In this document: positions 1-8,919 of the stretch, one piece after another
Layout: each line of letters begins with the position of its first letter
Position numbering within the stretch: position 1 is the first letter of the stretch
Source of the DNA: Phreatobacter sp.
GTDB taxonomy: Bacteria; Pseudomonadota; Alphaproteobacteria; Rhizobiales; Phreatobacteraceae
Reading direction: 5' to 3'
Assembly: GCF_022843985.1 (NCBI RefSeq)
Contig: NZ_JALHMP010000019.1
Span: 1-64,000, forward strand
DNA length: 64,000 bases
Notes under the pieces: model-generated
What the model was told of the DNA's origin: nothing
The model's database searches: none
Seen by the model: the letters and a program-made list of their open reading frames with translations, nothing else
Position numbers and translations under genes: made by a program

Positions 1-390
1 GCGGTTGCCCTCGGCGAGTCGCGTCACCAGCCCGGCCGGCTGGCGCAGGTTGCGCATCAGCGTCCGCGCCTCGGCGCCGCGCGCCTCGATCACCGCCACG
101 GCGATGCGTTCGGGACAGGCCGCCGCCGGGCAGGCGCCGACCGAGACGGGCGTCACGGTATCGCGGGTGATCCAGGCGCCGGTGGGCACGAAGACCCAGG
201 GATTGTCGGCATCGCGCGCGGCGATGTCCGGGCGCGTCGTCACCCCCTCCACCGCCACGGGCACATAGGCGCAGGAGGCGAGGACGACGGTGGCGAAGAC
301 GGCGAGGAAGCCGGCGCGGAGCAGGACGAAGGTCTCACCGGCGGCAGCCGCCGGTGCATCGAGGGTCGGCCTGCGCGCAAGAAGGCGCAT
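1..390 (-). CDS. Putative lipoprotein, C-terminus cut by the window edge
   Basis: The frame is open from an ATG at 390 to base 1 (130 codons) and leaves the window, so the protein is incomplete. Residues 24-40 form a hydrophobic stretch ending in L-A-S-C, which looks like a lipobox, so a lipid-anchored envelope protein is likely. The remainder (about residues 41-130) shows no motif I recognise; a C-P-A-A-A-C-P segment lies near residue 90. It begins 10 bases after the purC stop on the same strand, so it is probably cotranscribed with purC. The long N-terminal region before the hydrophobic segment is unusual for a lipoprotein signal, and the true start could be a non-ATG codon further in. Function unknown. 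Confidence 0.55.
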   Translation of the reverse strand, partial: MRLLARRPTLDAPAAAAGETFVLLRAGFLAVFATVVLASCAYVPVAVEGVTTRPDIAARDADNPWVFVPTGAWITRDTVTPVSVGACPAAACPERIAVAVIEARGAEARTLMRNLRQPAGLVTRLAEGNR

Positions 391-400
391 GGCGCAGCGG

Positions 401-1159
401 TCACTGCACCAGGACGGGACCGGTCGGGCGCTCGTTCTCGCCCATCACGCCCAGCCGGCGCGCCACTTCCGTATAGGCCTCGATCAGGCCGCCGAGATCC
501 TTGCGGAAGCGGTCCTTGTCCATCTTGTCGTTCGACTTGATGTCCCAGAGCCGGCACGAATCGGGAGAGATCTCGTCAGCGACGACGATGCGCATGACAT
601 CGTTCTCCCACAGGCGGCCGCATTCCAGCTTGAAGTCGATCAGGCGGATGCCGGCGCCCAGGAACAGGCCCGAGAGGAAGTCGTTGACGCGGATCGCCAG
701 GGCGATGATGTCGTCGATCTCCTGCGGAGTCGCCCAGCCGAAGGCTGTGATATGCTCCTCGGACACCAGCGGATCGTTCAACGCGTCGTTCTTGTAGTAG
801 AATTCAATGATCGAGCGCGGCAGCTGCGTGCCCTCGTCGATGCCGAGGCGCGTCGACAGCGATCCCGCCGCGACGTTGCGCACCACCACCTCAAGCGGGA
901 TGATCTCGACCTCGCGGATGAGCTGCTCGCGCATGTTCAGCCGACGGATGAAATGCGTCGGCACGCCGATGTCGTTCAGCTTCGAGAAGATATACTCGGA
1001 GATGCGATTGTTAAGCACGCCCTTGCCGTCGATCACCTCATGCTTCTTGGCATTGAAGGCGGTCGCGTCGTCCTTGAAGTGCTGGATCAGGGTTCCCGGC
1101 TCGGGGCCTTCGTAGAGAACCTTGGCCTTGCCTTCGTAGATGCGGCGACGGCGGCTCAT
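401..1159 (-). CDS. purC: Phosphoribosylaminoimidazole-succinocarboxamide synthase (SAICAR synthetase)
   Basis: Cytosolic purine biosynthesis enzyme that joins CAIR and aspartate using ATP. The protein is 252 residues, the usual length for the alphaproteobacterial form, and begins [13 protein letters not shown], the typical N-terminus. The conserved DDATAFN and GKGVLNN segments (about residues 31-55) and the [15 protein letters not shown] segment near residue 190 are the nucleotide and substrate-binding signatures. An in-frame ATG at 1189 would add ten residues, but family members begin at the MxRRRR position, so 1159 is preferred. It is divergent from the ATPase zeta-subunit gene across a 359-base gap, and a lipoprotein gene follows closely. 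Confidence 0.95.
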   Translation of the reverse strand: MSRRRRIYEGKAKVLYEGPEPGTLIQHFKDDATAFNAKKHEVIDGKGVLNNRISEYIFSKLNDIGVPTHFIRRLNMREQLIREVEIIPLEVVVRNVAAGSLSTRLGIDEGTQLPRSIIEFYYKNDALNDPLVSEEHITAFGWATPQEIDDIIALAIRVNDFLSGLFLGAGIRLIDFKLECGRLWENDVMRIVVADEISPDSCRLWDIKSNDKMDKDRFRKDLGGLIEAYTEVARRLGVMGENERPTGPVLVQ

Positions 1160-1518
1160 GGGGATATACCGTGTCTTGAGGAAGTCCATCTTTCACCAGG
1201 TGTCCGGTTTGCCGGTCTCCGGCGACGGGGCAGACGGACGATCGACGCGCACCAATCAGAATCGGGCGCGCTGAGCCCTTGCCCGCTGGGCCTTCCTATC
1301 CGATCGTTCGCGATTGCACAATGAAGTCGGTCGAAGCTGGCCAAGGTCGACCCGGCATCGGCGCGCGCTGCCCTGCGTGAAAACGCGTGGTGCGACGCCT
1401 TTGCTCTCGCCAAGGTGGGGAGGGCGCGCCTATATGCAAGCCTGAGCGGGGCCATGCCCCTTCCCGGCGGGTCCGACGATCCGCTAGAGATGACGGACCC
1501 GAGCCCGAGGATACGCCC
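1160..1518. other. Divergent intergenic region purC / ATPase zeta subunit
   Basis: A 359-base stretch between two genes that read away from each other, so it must carry both promoters. I see no convincing coding frame, RNA fold or clear -35/-10 pair. A CCTATATG segment near 1429-1436 is a possible -10-like sequence for the rightward gene, but without a matching -35 element. Confidence 0.4.
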
Positions 1519-1839
1519 ATGAGCACCTTCGACAAACGTCAGGAAGGTTTCGAGAAGAAATTCGCCCATGACGAGGAACTGCGTTTCAAGGCCACGGCCC
1601 GGCGCAACAAGCTCCTCGGCCTGTGGGTCGCCGAGAAGATCGGCAAGACCGGCGAGGACGCCGAGGCCTATGCCAAGAGCGTCGTCATGGCCGATTTCGA
1701 GGAAGCCGGCGACGACGACGTGTTCCGGAAGGTGAAGGCCGACCTCGATGCCGCCGGCTCCGACCAGTCCGACCACCAGATCCGCCGCACCATGGACGAG
1801 CTGATGGCCACGGCCATTGCCCAGATCCAGGCGAGTTGA
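1519..1839 (+). CDS. ATPase inhibitor subunit zeta (DUF1476 family)
   Basis: 106-residue acidic, helical protein of the DUF1476 family. In Paracoccus denitrificans this family is the zeta subunit of the F1Fo-ATPase, a natural inhibitor that blocks ATP hydrolysis by inserting its N-terminal region into F1. The N-terminus MSTFDKRQEGFEKKFAHDEE and the following FKATARRNKLLGLWVA segment match the family closely. An upstream extension of the frame exists from 1387, but family members start at the MSTFDxR position. The gene is divergent from purC. Assignment to the family is firm; inhibitory activity in this organism is inferred. Confidence 0.9.
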   Translation: MSTFDKRQEGFEKKFAHDEELRFKATARRNKLLGLWVAEKIGKTGEDAEAYAKSVVMADFEEAGDDDVFRKVKADLDAAGSDQSDHQIRRTMDELMATAIAQIQAS

Positions 1840-1867
1840 AGCGCCGGCAACCACCTGTTCGACCAGA

Positions 1868-1892
1868 GGCCCCTGGACGATGTTCAGGGGCC
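1868..1892 (+). terminator. Hairpin after the zeta-subunit gene
   Basis: An 8-bp perfect stem, GGCCCCTG (1868-1875) with CAGGGGCC (1885-1892), around a 9-base loop, 28 bases after the stop codon. The T tract after it is weak (GTTGACGTT), so it is only a probable intrinsic terminator. Confidence 0.5.
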
Positions 1893-2050
1893 GTTGACGT
1901 TGTCGACGGCGCTGTCCGCGTCACGGCGGCGTGCTGGGCGGCGGCACCCCGCAGGCGCGCCGCAGCCCTGTGTGCGAAGCCCTTGCCGACGGCCGCGGGC
2001 CGGTCCATTGCAGCCTGACTCGCTGCATGCGCTTCGCCCCGGTTGGTGTC

Positions 2051-2989
2051 ATGGCCCTCGATGAGCCGGCGGCAAGACCGCTCCCGTCCCCCTCCCCGTC
2101 CTCCTCCCCGGCCGCCGGCCGCGGCCGGCTGATCGGCTTTGCCTGCGGCGCCGGGGCGGCGCTGATCTGGGGTATCCAGGCCGTCGTTTCCCGGCAGTCG
2201 GTCGCTGACGGCCTCGGCCCGGTCGATGTCACGGTGCTGCGTTTCGTCACCGCCGCCGTGGCTCTCCTGCCTTTTGCCCTGATGCGGCTGAAGCCCTTTC
2301 CCGTCGGGCGTCTCGGCTGGCGGAAGGCCCTGATCCTGACCTTCTTCGCCGGCGCCCCCTTCTCCACCGTGCTGGTCGGCGGCTCGACCTTCGCCCCCGC
2401 CCTGCACACCGCGGTGATCGCGCCGAGCCTCATCCCCGTGGTCACCGCCCTCCTCGCCTATGCGGTGATGGGCGAGAAGAGCCCACTCGGCCGCATCGTC
2501 GGCCTGGCGCTCATCGTCACCGGCATCGGCCTGTTTGCCGGTCAGGGGCTGTTCCAAGGCGGCCAGGAGGGTGCCTGGCGCGGCGACCTGCTCTTCGTGC
2601 TGGCCTCCACCATGTGGGCCATCTTCGGCCTGCTGGCAAAGCGCTGGGGGGCCGACGCTTTCGACCTCACCATCTCGCTGTCCATCCTGTCGCTCGCCGT
2701 CCTGCCGCTGCTGGCTTTTGTCGTGCCGCTGAAACTCGCCGGCGCCAGCCTATCCGCCATTGCCCTGCAGGCCGGCTACCAGGGCCTGCTGGTCGGCGTC
2801 GCTTCCGTGTTTCTCTATGCCAGCGCCAACCAGACGCTCGGGGCGGCGCGCGCCTCGCTCTTCCTGCCTTTGGTGCCCGCCATTACGGCGGTGGCGAGCG
2901 CCATCCTGCTCGGCGAATGGCCCTCGGCGCTGGAACTGGTCGGCATGGTCATCGTCATGGCCGGCATGACCATCGCCATGCGCGCCTGA
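2051..2989 (+). CDS. DMT-superfamily (EamA) transporter
   Basis: Inner-membrane protein of about 312 residues with ten predicted hydrophobic segments in two EamA repeats. The first repeat starts with a GAGAALIWGIQAVVSRQSV segment, the second near LLFVLASTMWAIFGLLAKRW. Members export or import metabolites such as amino acids; the substrate cannot be read from sequence. The N-terminal 30 residues are proline- and serine-rich and cytoplasmic. Candidate starts are ATG 2051 and ATG 2027; neither has a strong ribosome-binding site. The gene ends 3 bases from the convergent trmJ-like gene. Confidence 0.8.
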   Translation: MALDEPAARPLPSPSPSSSPAAGRGRLIGFACGAGAALIWGIQAVVSRQSVADGLGPVDVTVLRFVTAAVALLPFALMRLKPFPVGRLGWRKALILTFFAGAPFSTVLVGGSTFAPALHTAVIAPSLIPVVTALLAYAVMGEKSPLGRIVGLALIVTGIGLFAGQGLFQGGQEGAWRGDLLFVLASTMWAIFGLLAKRWGADAFDLTISLSILSLAVLPLLAFVVPLKLAGASLSAIALQAGYQGLLVGVASVFLYASANQTLGAARASLFLPLVPAITAVASAILLGEWPSALELVGMVIVMAGMTIAMRA

Positions 2990-2992
2990 CGG

Positions 2993-4186
2993 TCAGGCCG
3001 CGCCGCCCGCCAGTAGCACCTCGAGCCGGTCGAGCGCCGCAGGCGGATCAGCCTCCACGCCGCGTGCCTCCATGACGATGATGCGGTAGCCGCGCGCGGC
3101 GAGCCAGGCGCGCTTCTCGGTCCGCCGCTCGGCCGCCTCGTCCCCTTGCGTATGCGGATCGAAATCGATGACGACGCGCAGGTCGAAGGAGACGAGATCG
3201 GCCACGTGCGGGCCGATCGGCACGGCGCGCTTGAAGCCGCGGCCGGCGAAACGGCGGTCCTTGACCATCACCTCCCACAGCGCCTTCTCGGCCTCGGTCG
3301 GGTTGCGGCGGATGAGGCGGGAAATGCCGCGGATCGGCGCCGTGCCGCCGCTCAGGCCCTTGGTCGAATCGGCGAGGAAATTGCGCAGCGCCTCGGCGCC
3401 GTCCGGCGTCAGGGTGGCGCCGCGCGCCGGGCCCTTGGCACCCTCGCCGAGCGCCGTGACGACACCGTGCAGCGTCGCCACGTCCTGCTGGGTCGGCTGC
3501 ATGCGCTGGAAGATGTTGCGCAGGTTGATGACCATGCCCTCGCGCTTTTCCGGCGGGCGGAAGAACTCGACCCGGTCCAGCGCCTTCTCCAGCGAGGCGA
3601 AAAAGGCCAGCATCTGCGACTTGGTGGCGGGCTCGGAGCGCTCCTCCCCCTGATGCGGCAGCACCGCGCCATGGGCCTGGGAGAACCATTCGTAGCCGAG
3701 CACCAGCACCGCCTGAGCAAGGTTCAGCGACGAGAAGGCCGGGTTCACCGGATAGGTCAGGATGGCATTGGCCAGCGCCACCTCGCCGGCGAGCAGGCCG
3801 TTCCGCTCGCGGCCGAAGACGACGCCCACCGCCTCCCCCGCCGCAACCCGCGTCACCAGCCCTGCCACGGCCTCCCGCGGTCCGACGACCGGCTTGACCT
3901 GGTCATGGCCCCGCGCCGTGGCGGCATAGGTATAGGTCAGTTCGGCGATCGCCTCCTCGAGGGTCGCATAGACCTCCGCCTCGTCGAGGACGCGGTTCGC
4001 CCCCGAGGCCGCCGGATAGGCCCGCGCCTGGGGCCAGCCGTCACGGGGCGCCACCAGCCTGAGCCGCGACAGCCCGAAATTCGCCATGGCGCGCGCCGTC
4101 GTGCCGATATTCTCGGCCATCTGTGGCTCGACCAGGATGACGACGGGGCTGCCCGTCAGGGGGGCGGTGGGAGAGGAAAGCGTCAT
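2993..4186 (-). CDS. trmJ: TrmJ-family RNA 2'-O-methyltransferase fused to a C-terminal DUF559 domain
   Basis: 397 residues, well above the roughly 250 of TrmJ. Residues 13-250 are a SPOUT methyltransferase with all three motifs: PQMAENIGTTARAMANFG (21-38), GVVFGRERNGL (121-131) and NPAFSSLNLAQAVLV (148-162). TrmJ methylates the ribose of tRNA position 32. Residues 288-392 resemble DUF559, a family related to Vsr-type PD-(D/E)XK nucleases: RRNPTEAEKALWEVM (293-307), PIGPHVADLVSFDLRVVIDFD (around 323-343) and a KRAWLAARGYRIIVMEA segment (358-374). The usual D-G-x-H motif reads D-F-D-P-H here, so nuclease activity is uncertain. The C-terminal frame is continuous with the methyltransferase, with no stop or frameshift at the junction. 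Confidence 0.85.
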   Translation of the reverse strand: MTLSSPTAPLTGSPVVILVEPQMAENIGTTARAMANFGLSRLRLVAPRDGWPQARAYPAASGANRVLDEAEVYATLEEAIAELTYTYAATARGHDQVKPVVGPREAVAGLVTRVAAGEAVGVVFGRERNGLLAGEVALANAILTYPVNPAFSSLNLAQAVLVLGYEWFSQAHGAVLPHQGEERSEPATKSQMLAFFASLEKALDRVEFFRPPEKREGMVINLRNIFQRMQPTQQDVATLHGVVTALGEGAKGPARGATLTPDGAEALRNFLADSTKGLSGGTAPIRGISRLIRRNPTEAEKALWEVMVKDRRFAGRGFKRAVPIGPHVADLVSFDLRVVIDFDPHTQGDEAAERRTEKRAWLAARGYRIIVMEARGVEADPPAALDRLEVLLAGGAA

Positions 4187-4313
4187 GGGCTCTGCGGCTG
4201 GCCTGCGAAGCGGCGCCTATACCGGCAAATGACCTTGGAGGGAATTGGCCCCGACGTCGCGAGGGGCCATGATGGCGCCACGCCGCGGCGAGGCCGCGCG
4301 GGAGGATGAGAGC

Positions 4314-5594
4314 ATGCGCCTGCCCCTCTACTATGGCTGGGTCATCGTCGCGGTGACCTTTGTCACCATGGGGATCGGGGTCAATGCCCGCACCGCATTC
4401 TCGCTGTTTTACGCCCCCATCATCGACGAGTTCGGCTGGGACCGCGGCCTCACCGCCGGCGCCTTCTCCTTCGGCTTCCTGGCTTCGGCGGCGCTCTCGC
4501 CCCTGATGGGCAAGCTGATGGACCGCACGGGTCCGCGCACCGTGATGGAGCTCGGCGTCGTGCTGATGGGCGCCGGCCTGCTCCTCGCCCCACTCACCAC
4601 CCAACCCTGGCACCTCTATCTCACCATCGGCGTCCTCGTCGGCGCGGGTTCGGTCTGCCTTGGCTATTCCGGCCAGTCGCTGTTCCTGCCCAACTGGTTC
4701 GTCCGCAACCGGGGCCTCGCCGTCGGCATCGCCTTCGCCGGCGTCGGGATCGGCTCGGTGACGCTGCTGCCCTGGGTCCAGACCATGATCGACGGCGCCG
4801 GCTGGCGGCAGGCGAGCATGGCGATGGGCCTCTTGATCCTTGTCGTCCTCGCCCCGCTCAACCTGCTGCTGCGCAAGCGCCCGCAGGACATGGGCCTCGA
4901 ACCCGACGGCGACGCGACGCCGCTGCCCAATGCGGAACCGCCGCGCTCCAACGTCGTCGACGCGGCCTGGGCCGCCACCGACTGGACGCTGCGCCGCGCC
5001 CTCGCGACGGCGCGGTTCTGGTGGCTGGCACTCGGCTATTTCGGCGCGCTCTATGCCTGGTACGCGGTGCAGGTGCACCAGACCAAATATCTGGTCGAGA
5101 TCGGCTTCGGCTCCACCGCCGCCGCCTGGGCCCTCGGCTTCGTCAGCCTGCTCGGCATTCCCGGCGGCATCGCGCTCGGCGCCCTCTCCGACCGCATCGG
5201 CCGCGAATGGATCTGGTCGATGTCGGTCGGCGGCTTCGCCCTCTGCTTCATCGCCCTCATCGCGCTGGAGAAAAACCCCTCCTTCCTCCTTGTCTACGCC
5301 ATGGTCGCCGTCCAGGGCTTCCTGGGCTATGGCCTTACCTCGATCCTCGGGGCGGTGGTCGCCGAGATTTTCCAGGGGCGGCATTTCGGCACGATCTTCG
5401 GCACCCTGATGTTCGTGGCCCTCTCCGGCGGCGCAGCCGGGCCCTATGTCACCGGCCTGATCCACGACCTCACCGACAGCTACCGCCTGGCCTTCATGAT
5501 CGGCATCGCCATGAGCCTTGTCTCCGCCGCCGCTATCTGGCTCGCCGCCCCGCGCCGGGTGCGCGTGGTGGCGGGGCGGATGAAGCCTGCGTGA
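4314..5594 (+). CDS. MFS transporter, monocarboxylate/oxalate-formate type
   Basis: 426-residue inner-membrane protein with about twelve hydrophobic segments and a cytoplasmic linker around residues 185-230. The N-terminus MRLPLYYGWVIVAVTF and the GKLMDRTGPR loop (MFS signature A, between TM2 and TM3) resemble the OFA/monocarboxylate porter branch, so an organic anion substrate is plausible but not proven. The chosen ATG is preceded by GGGAGGATGAGAGC, a good ribosome-binding site; the frame extends 23 codons upstream without support. It is divergent from the trmJ-like gene and convergent with the next MFS gene, 4 bases away. Confidence 0.85.
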   Translation: MRLPLYYGWVIVAVTFVTMGIGVNARTAFSLFYAPIIDEFGWDRGLTAGAFSFGFLASAALSPLMGKLMDRTGPRTVMELGVVLMGAGLLLAPLTTQPWHLYLTIGVLVGAGSVCLGYSGQSLFLPNWFVRNRGLAVGIAFAGVGIGSVTLLPWVQTMIDGAGWRQASMAMGLLILVVLAPLNLLLRKRPQDMGLEPDGDATPLPNAEPPRSNVVDAAWAATDWTLRRALATARFWWLALGYFGALYAWYAVQVHQTKYLVEIGFGSTAAAWALGFVSLLGIPGGIALGALSDRIGREWIWSMSVGGFALCFIALIALEKNPSFLLVYAMVAVQGFLGYGLTSILGAVVAEIFQGRHFGTIFGTLMFVALSGGAAGPYVTGLIHDLTDSYRLAFMIGIAMSLVSAAAIWLAAPRRVRVVAGRMKPA

Positions 5595-5598
5595 GGGA

Positions 5599-6786
5599 TC
5601 AGCGCCGCGCGCTCGCCGGCGTTAGCGCATAGACGACCGTCGCGGCCAGCAGCACCGCCGCCAGCACCGCGTGCATGCGGGCGAAGGCGGCGGCCTCGCC
5701 CAGGCCCTCGGTGCGGCCGAGGTCGATGAGCCAGCCCGAGCCCGTCTGCACCAGCGCTGCGCCGCCGATGAAGAGGAAGTTCATCAGCGTCATGCCGCGC
5801 CCGACCAGGTGGTCGGGGAAGAAGGGACGCATATGCGCCATCAGGATCGTATAGCTGAAGCCGCAGAAGCCGATGGCGACGAAGGCGAGCGCGGCCCAGA
5901 ACGCCGTCTGCACGCCCGAGATGGCGAGCGCGGCGAGAATGCCGACGAGGGCAAGATTGCCGAGGAGGGCGATCGCCTTGGCGAAGCCCCAGCGGCTCTC
6001 GATCCAGCCGAACAGGAAGGCGCTGGCCGTCATGGCCAGCGCCATGAACAGCGCCACGTCGCCCTGCGCCAGAGCATCGAGCCCGACGACCTTTTCGAGG
6101 TAGGGCGCCACCCACAGGCCGCGCAGCGTCACGGTGATGGCATAGCTGAAGATGACGATGGGCACGAAGGCCCAGATGACGCGGCTGGCGACGATCTGGC
6201 CGATGCCGGCAAAAATGCCGCCGTCCGCTTGACGGGCGAGCTGCGGCGGGTCCTTGAGGAACAGCACTGCCATGACGAAGGCGAGCACATAGAGCCCGCC
6301 GAGCCCCATCATCGCCTGGCGCCAGCCCCAGGCCTCGGCGGCATAGGCGAGCGGCGTCGTGCCGATGAGATTGCCGATGGAGCCGAAGCCGAGCAGGAGC
6401 GAGGCGAGGAAGCCGAAGCGGTGCGGCGCATTCACCCGGGCGAAGACATAGAGCGCCCCCATGAACACCGGCGAGCAGCCGACCCCGATCAGCCCCATGG
6501 CGAGGGCCCCGACCACGGCATTGGGCGCGAAGGGAAACAGGGCGACCCCGATGCCGCCCACCGCCATCAGCGGCAGCACAGTGCGCCGCGGCCCCAGCGC
6601 GTCGAGCGCCCATCCCACCGGAAACTGCATCAGCGCGAAGACGATGAACCAGGCTGAACTCATCGCCGCGAGTTCGGTCGCGCCGATCTGCATGTCGCCC
6701 ATGATCTTCGTCGCCAGCACCGAGAGGAACGAGCGGAAGAAGATCGAGAGGATGTAGGCGAGGAGAAGGGCGGCGAAGGTCTGCAT
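5599..6786 (-). CDS. MFS transporter
   Basis: 395-residue inner-membrane protein with about twelve transmembrane segments. The GWALDALGPRRTVLP loop (about residues 58-72) is the MFS signature between TM2 and TM3. The N-terminus MQTFAALLLAYILSIFFRSF is itself the first membrane helix. The substrate is unknown. It is convergent with the preceding MFS gene and not evidently part of an operon. Confidence 0.85.
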   Translation of the reverse strand: MQTFAALLLAYILSIFFRSFLSVLATKIMGDMQIGATELAAMSSAWFIVFALMQFPVGWALDALGPRRTVLPLMAVGGIGVALFPFAPNAVVGALAMGLIGVGCSPVFMGALYVFARVNAPHRFGFLASLLLGFGSIGNLIGTTPLAYAAEAWGWRQAMMGLGGLYVLAFVMAVLFLKDPPQLARQADGGIFAGIGQIVASRVIWAFVPIVIFSYAITVTLRGLWVAPYLEKVVGLDALAQGDVALFMALAMTASAFLFGWIESRWGFAKAIALLGNLALVGILAALAISGVQTAFWAALAFVAIGFCGFSYTILMAHMRPFFPDHLVGRGMTLMNFLFIGGAALVQTGSGWLIDLGRTEGLGEAAAFARMHAVLAAVLLAATVVYALTPASARR

Positions 6787-7087
6787 CGGCGTCCGCGTCG
6801 GAAGGCTCGGCAGCGGGAGCTGGTGCCGGGCGCGGCGATGCTCTTAGCCGATCCGGAAGCAGGCGGTCAGCAGCTTTTGCGGGGGGCTGTCATCTGCGCA
6901 GTGGTGCCGGAGGAGGCCATGGCCCGCCGGCTTTGCCCGCGCTTGTCCGACCTTCTTCTCCCTTACCCCCCGCCCACGCCTCTGCTATGAGGCGCGCGCC
7001 AGTCGCGGGGGCCCGGGCTCACAGAGCGCATGTCCGGTGCACCGAGACTGAGTCCCCTCTGCTCCAGCGCTCTCAAACAGGCCGACC
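6787..7087. other. Divergent intergenic region MFS / icd
   Basis: 301 bases holding the promoters of the leftward MFS gene and of icd. I see no coding frame with support, no RNA fold and no clear promoter motif. Confidence 0.4.
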
Positions 7088-8308
7088 ATGTCGAAGATCA
7101 AGGTCGCGGGAACCGTCGTCGAACTCGACGGCGACGAGATGACCCGCATCATCTGGGACCTCATCAAGAAGAAGCTCATCCACCCCTATCTGGATGTGAA
7201 TCTCGAATATTACGACCTCGGCGTGGAGCACCGCGACGCCACCAACGACCAGGTGACGATCGATTCGGCCAACGCCATCAAGAAGCACGGCGTCGGCGTC
7301 AAATGCGCCACCATCACCCCCGACGAGGGCCGCGTGAAGGAATTCGGCCTGAAGGAAATGTGGAAGAGCCCGAACGGCACCATCCGCAATATCCTCGGCG
7401 GCGTCATCTTCCGCGAGCCGATCATCTGCAAGAACGTGCCGCGCCTCGTCCCCGGCTGGACCCAGCCGATCGTCGTCGGCCGCCACGCCTTCGGCGACCA
7501 GTATCGCGCTACCGACTTCAAGTTCCCCACCGCCGGCACCCTGACCATCAAGTTCGTCGGCGACGACGGCAAGGTCATCGAGCGCGAGGTCTTCAAGGCC
7601 CCAGGCTCGGGCGTCGCCATGGCCATGTACAACCTCGACGAATCGATCAGGGATTTCGCCCGCGCCTCCTTCAACTATGGCCTGGCCCGCGGCTATCCGG
7701 TCTATCTGTCGACCAAGAACACCATCCTGAAGCAGTATGACGGCCGCTTCATGGAGATTTTCCAGGCCATCTTCGACGCCGAGTTCAAGGCCGAGTTCGA
7801 CAAGAAGAAGATCCATTACGAGCACCGCCTGATCGACGACATGGTCGCCTCGGCGCTCAAGTGGTCCGGCGGCTATGTCTGGGCCTGCAAGAACTATGAC
7901 GGCGACGTGCAGTCCGACATCGTCGCCCAGGGCTTCGGCTCGCTGGGACTGATGACCTCGGTGCTGCTGACGCCCGACGGCAAGACCGTCGAGGCCGAGG
8001 CCGCCCATGGCACCGTGACGCGCCACTACCGCGAACACCAGAAGGGCAAGGAGACCTCGACCAACTCGATCGCCTCCATCTTCGCCTGGTCGCGCGGTCT
8101 CGCCCATCGCGCCAAGCTGGACGACAACGCCCAGCTGAAGCGCTTCGCCGAGGAGCTGGAGAAGGTCTGCATCGACACTGTCGAGGCGGGCTACATGACC
8201 AAGGATCTCGCCCTGCTCATCGGCGCCGACCAGAAGTGGCTCTCCACCACCGGCTTCCTCGACAAGGTCTCGGAGAACCTCTCCACCGCCATGGGCAAGT
8301 GGAGCTGA
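7088..8308 (+). CDS. icd: NADP-dependent isocitrate dehydrogenase
   Basis: TCA-cycle enzyme, isocitrate plus NADP+ to 2-oxoglutarate, CO2 and NADPH. The 406-residue length and the sequence ([13 protein letters not shown] at about 94-106, with the substrate-binding Ser and Arg, then REPI) place it in the homodimeric eukaryote-like NADP form common in alphaproteobacteria. The metal-binding segment ending in LIDDMVA and the HGTVTRHYR segment before the NADP site are intact. It is monocistronic: a strong hairpin with a T tract follows. The linkage to alaS and recA is conserved in Rhizobiales. Confidence 0.96.
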   Translation: MSKIKVAGTVVELDGDEMTRIIWDLIKKKLIHPYLDVNLEYYDLGVEHRDATNDQVTIDSANAIKKHGVGVKCATITPDEGRVKEFGLKEMWKSPNGTIRNILGGVIFREPIICKNVPRLVPGWTQPIVVGRHAFGDQYRATDFKFPTAGTLTIKFVGDDGKVIEREVFKAPGSGVAMAMYNLDESIRDFARASFNYGLARGYPVYLSTKNTILKQYDGRFMEIFQAIFDAEFKAEFDKKKIHYEHRLIDDMVASALKWSGGYVWACKNYDGDVQSDIVAQGFGSLGLMTSVLLTPDGKTVEAEAAHGTVTRHYREHQKGKETSTNSIASIFAWSRGLAHRAKLDDNAQLKRFAEELEKVCIDTVEAGYMTKDLALLIGADQKWLSTTGFLDKVSENLSTAMGKWS

Positions 8309-8336
8309 CGCACGGTTCATCCGCAGCAACGACAGA

Positions 8337-8365
8337 GCCGTCCGGAGCGATCCGGGCGGCTTTTT
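8337..8365 (+). terminator. Rho-independent terminator of icd
   Basis: A 10-bp stem, GCCGTCCGGA (8337-8346) with TCCGGGCGGC (8351-8360), including one G-T pair, around a GCGA tetraloop, followed by five T. It begins 28 bases after the icd stop. Confidence 0.85.
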
Positions 8366-8422
8366 CCTGGCCGGAACGGAACAGGCCGATGCGGCCCTGC
8401 AGGCGCGACGCCGCTGATGGCC

Positions 8423-8761
8423 TCAGGCGAAGAAGTCGAAATTCCCGCCGAGCCCGCCGCCGTTGAGGGCCTTGGTCGTCGCCTCGTCGGCCTTCGAGGG
8501 CGTGTCCCTCGCCCAGGCGGCTCGCGCCATGGCGATGGTCATCGAGGCCTCGATCCCCTCATTGGTCGCCGCGAAGAGGCTGTCGGCATTGCCGGTATCG
8601 ATGCCGAAGATGGAGAGCGCGGCATTGGTGGAGGGATCGACGCCGAAAATCTGGCTGGTCATGGCTGACGAGTTCGCCAGCCCCTGCGCCGCGCCGAAGC
8701 TGCGGCTGGTGCGGAACGACTGCATCGTGTCCCAGGCGCTCGGGCCCAGACTGGAGACCAT
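8423..8761 (-). CDS. Conserved-looking small protein of unknown function
   Basis: 112 residues, start MVSSLGPSAWDTMQSFRTSR, preceded by GAGGAAAGGATTTCCGAC, a strong ribosome-binding site that favours this ATG over two longer alternatives. There is no signal peptide or membrane segment. The middle is rich in small residues, with alternating Ser, Ala, Thr, Asn and Gly, and the C-terminus ends in a glycine-rich tail GGGLGGNFDFFA. I recognise no domain. It converges on icd and is divergent from the GNAT gene. The good start site and ordinary codon use support a real gene; no function is proposed. Confidence 0.6.
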   Translation of the reverse strand: MVSSLGPSAWDTMQSFRTSRSFGAAQGLANSSAMTSQIFGVDPSTNAALSIFGIDTGNADSLFAATNEGIEASMTIAMARAAWARDTPSKADEATTKALNGGGLGGNFDFFA

Positions 8762-8919
8762 GTCGGAAATCCTTTCCTCGACTCCATCATCGCCGCGGAG
8801 CCTTAACATTGCGTTGCCGCCCGCGGCCGGACCGATCACCGGCCGTGATGGCGGCGATGACGAAAGCGCTCTGGACTGGCGCCCGCGGCGCGCCACACTG
8901 GCGGGCCAAGGAGGAACCC

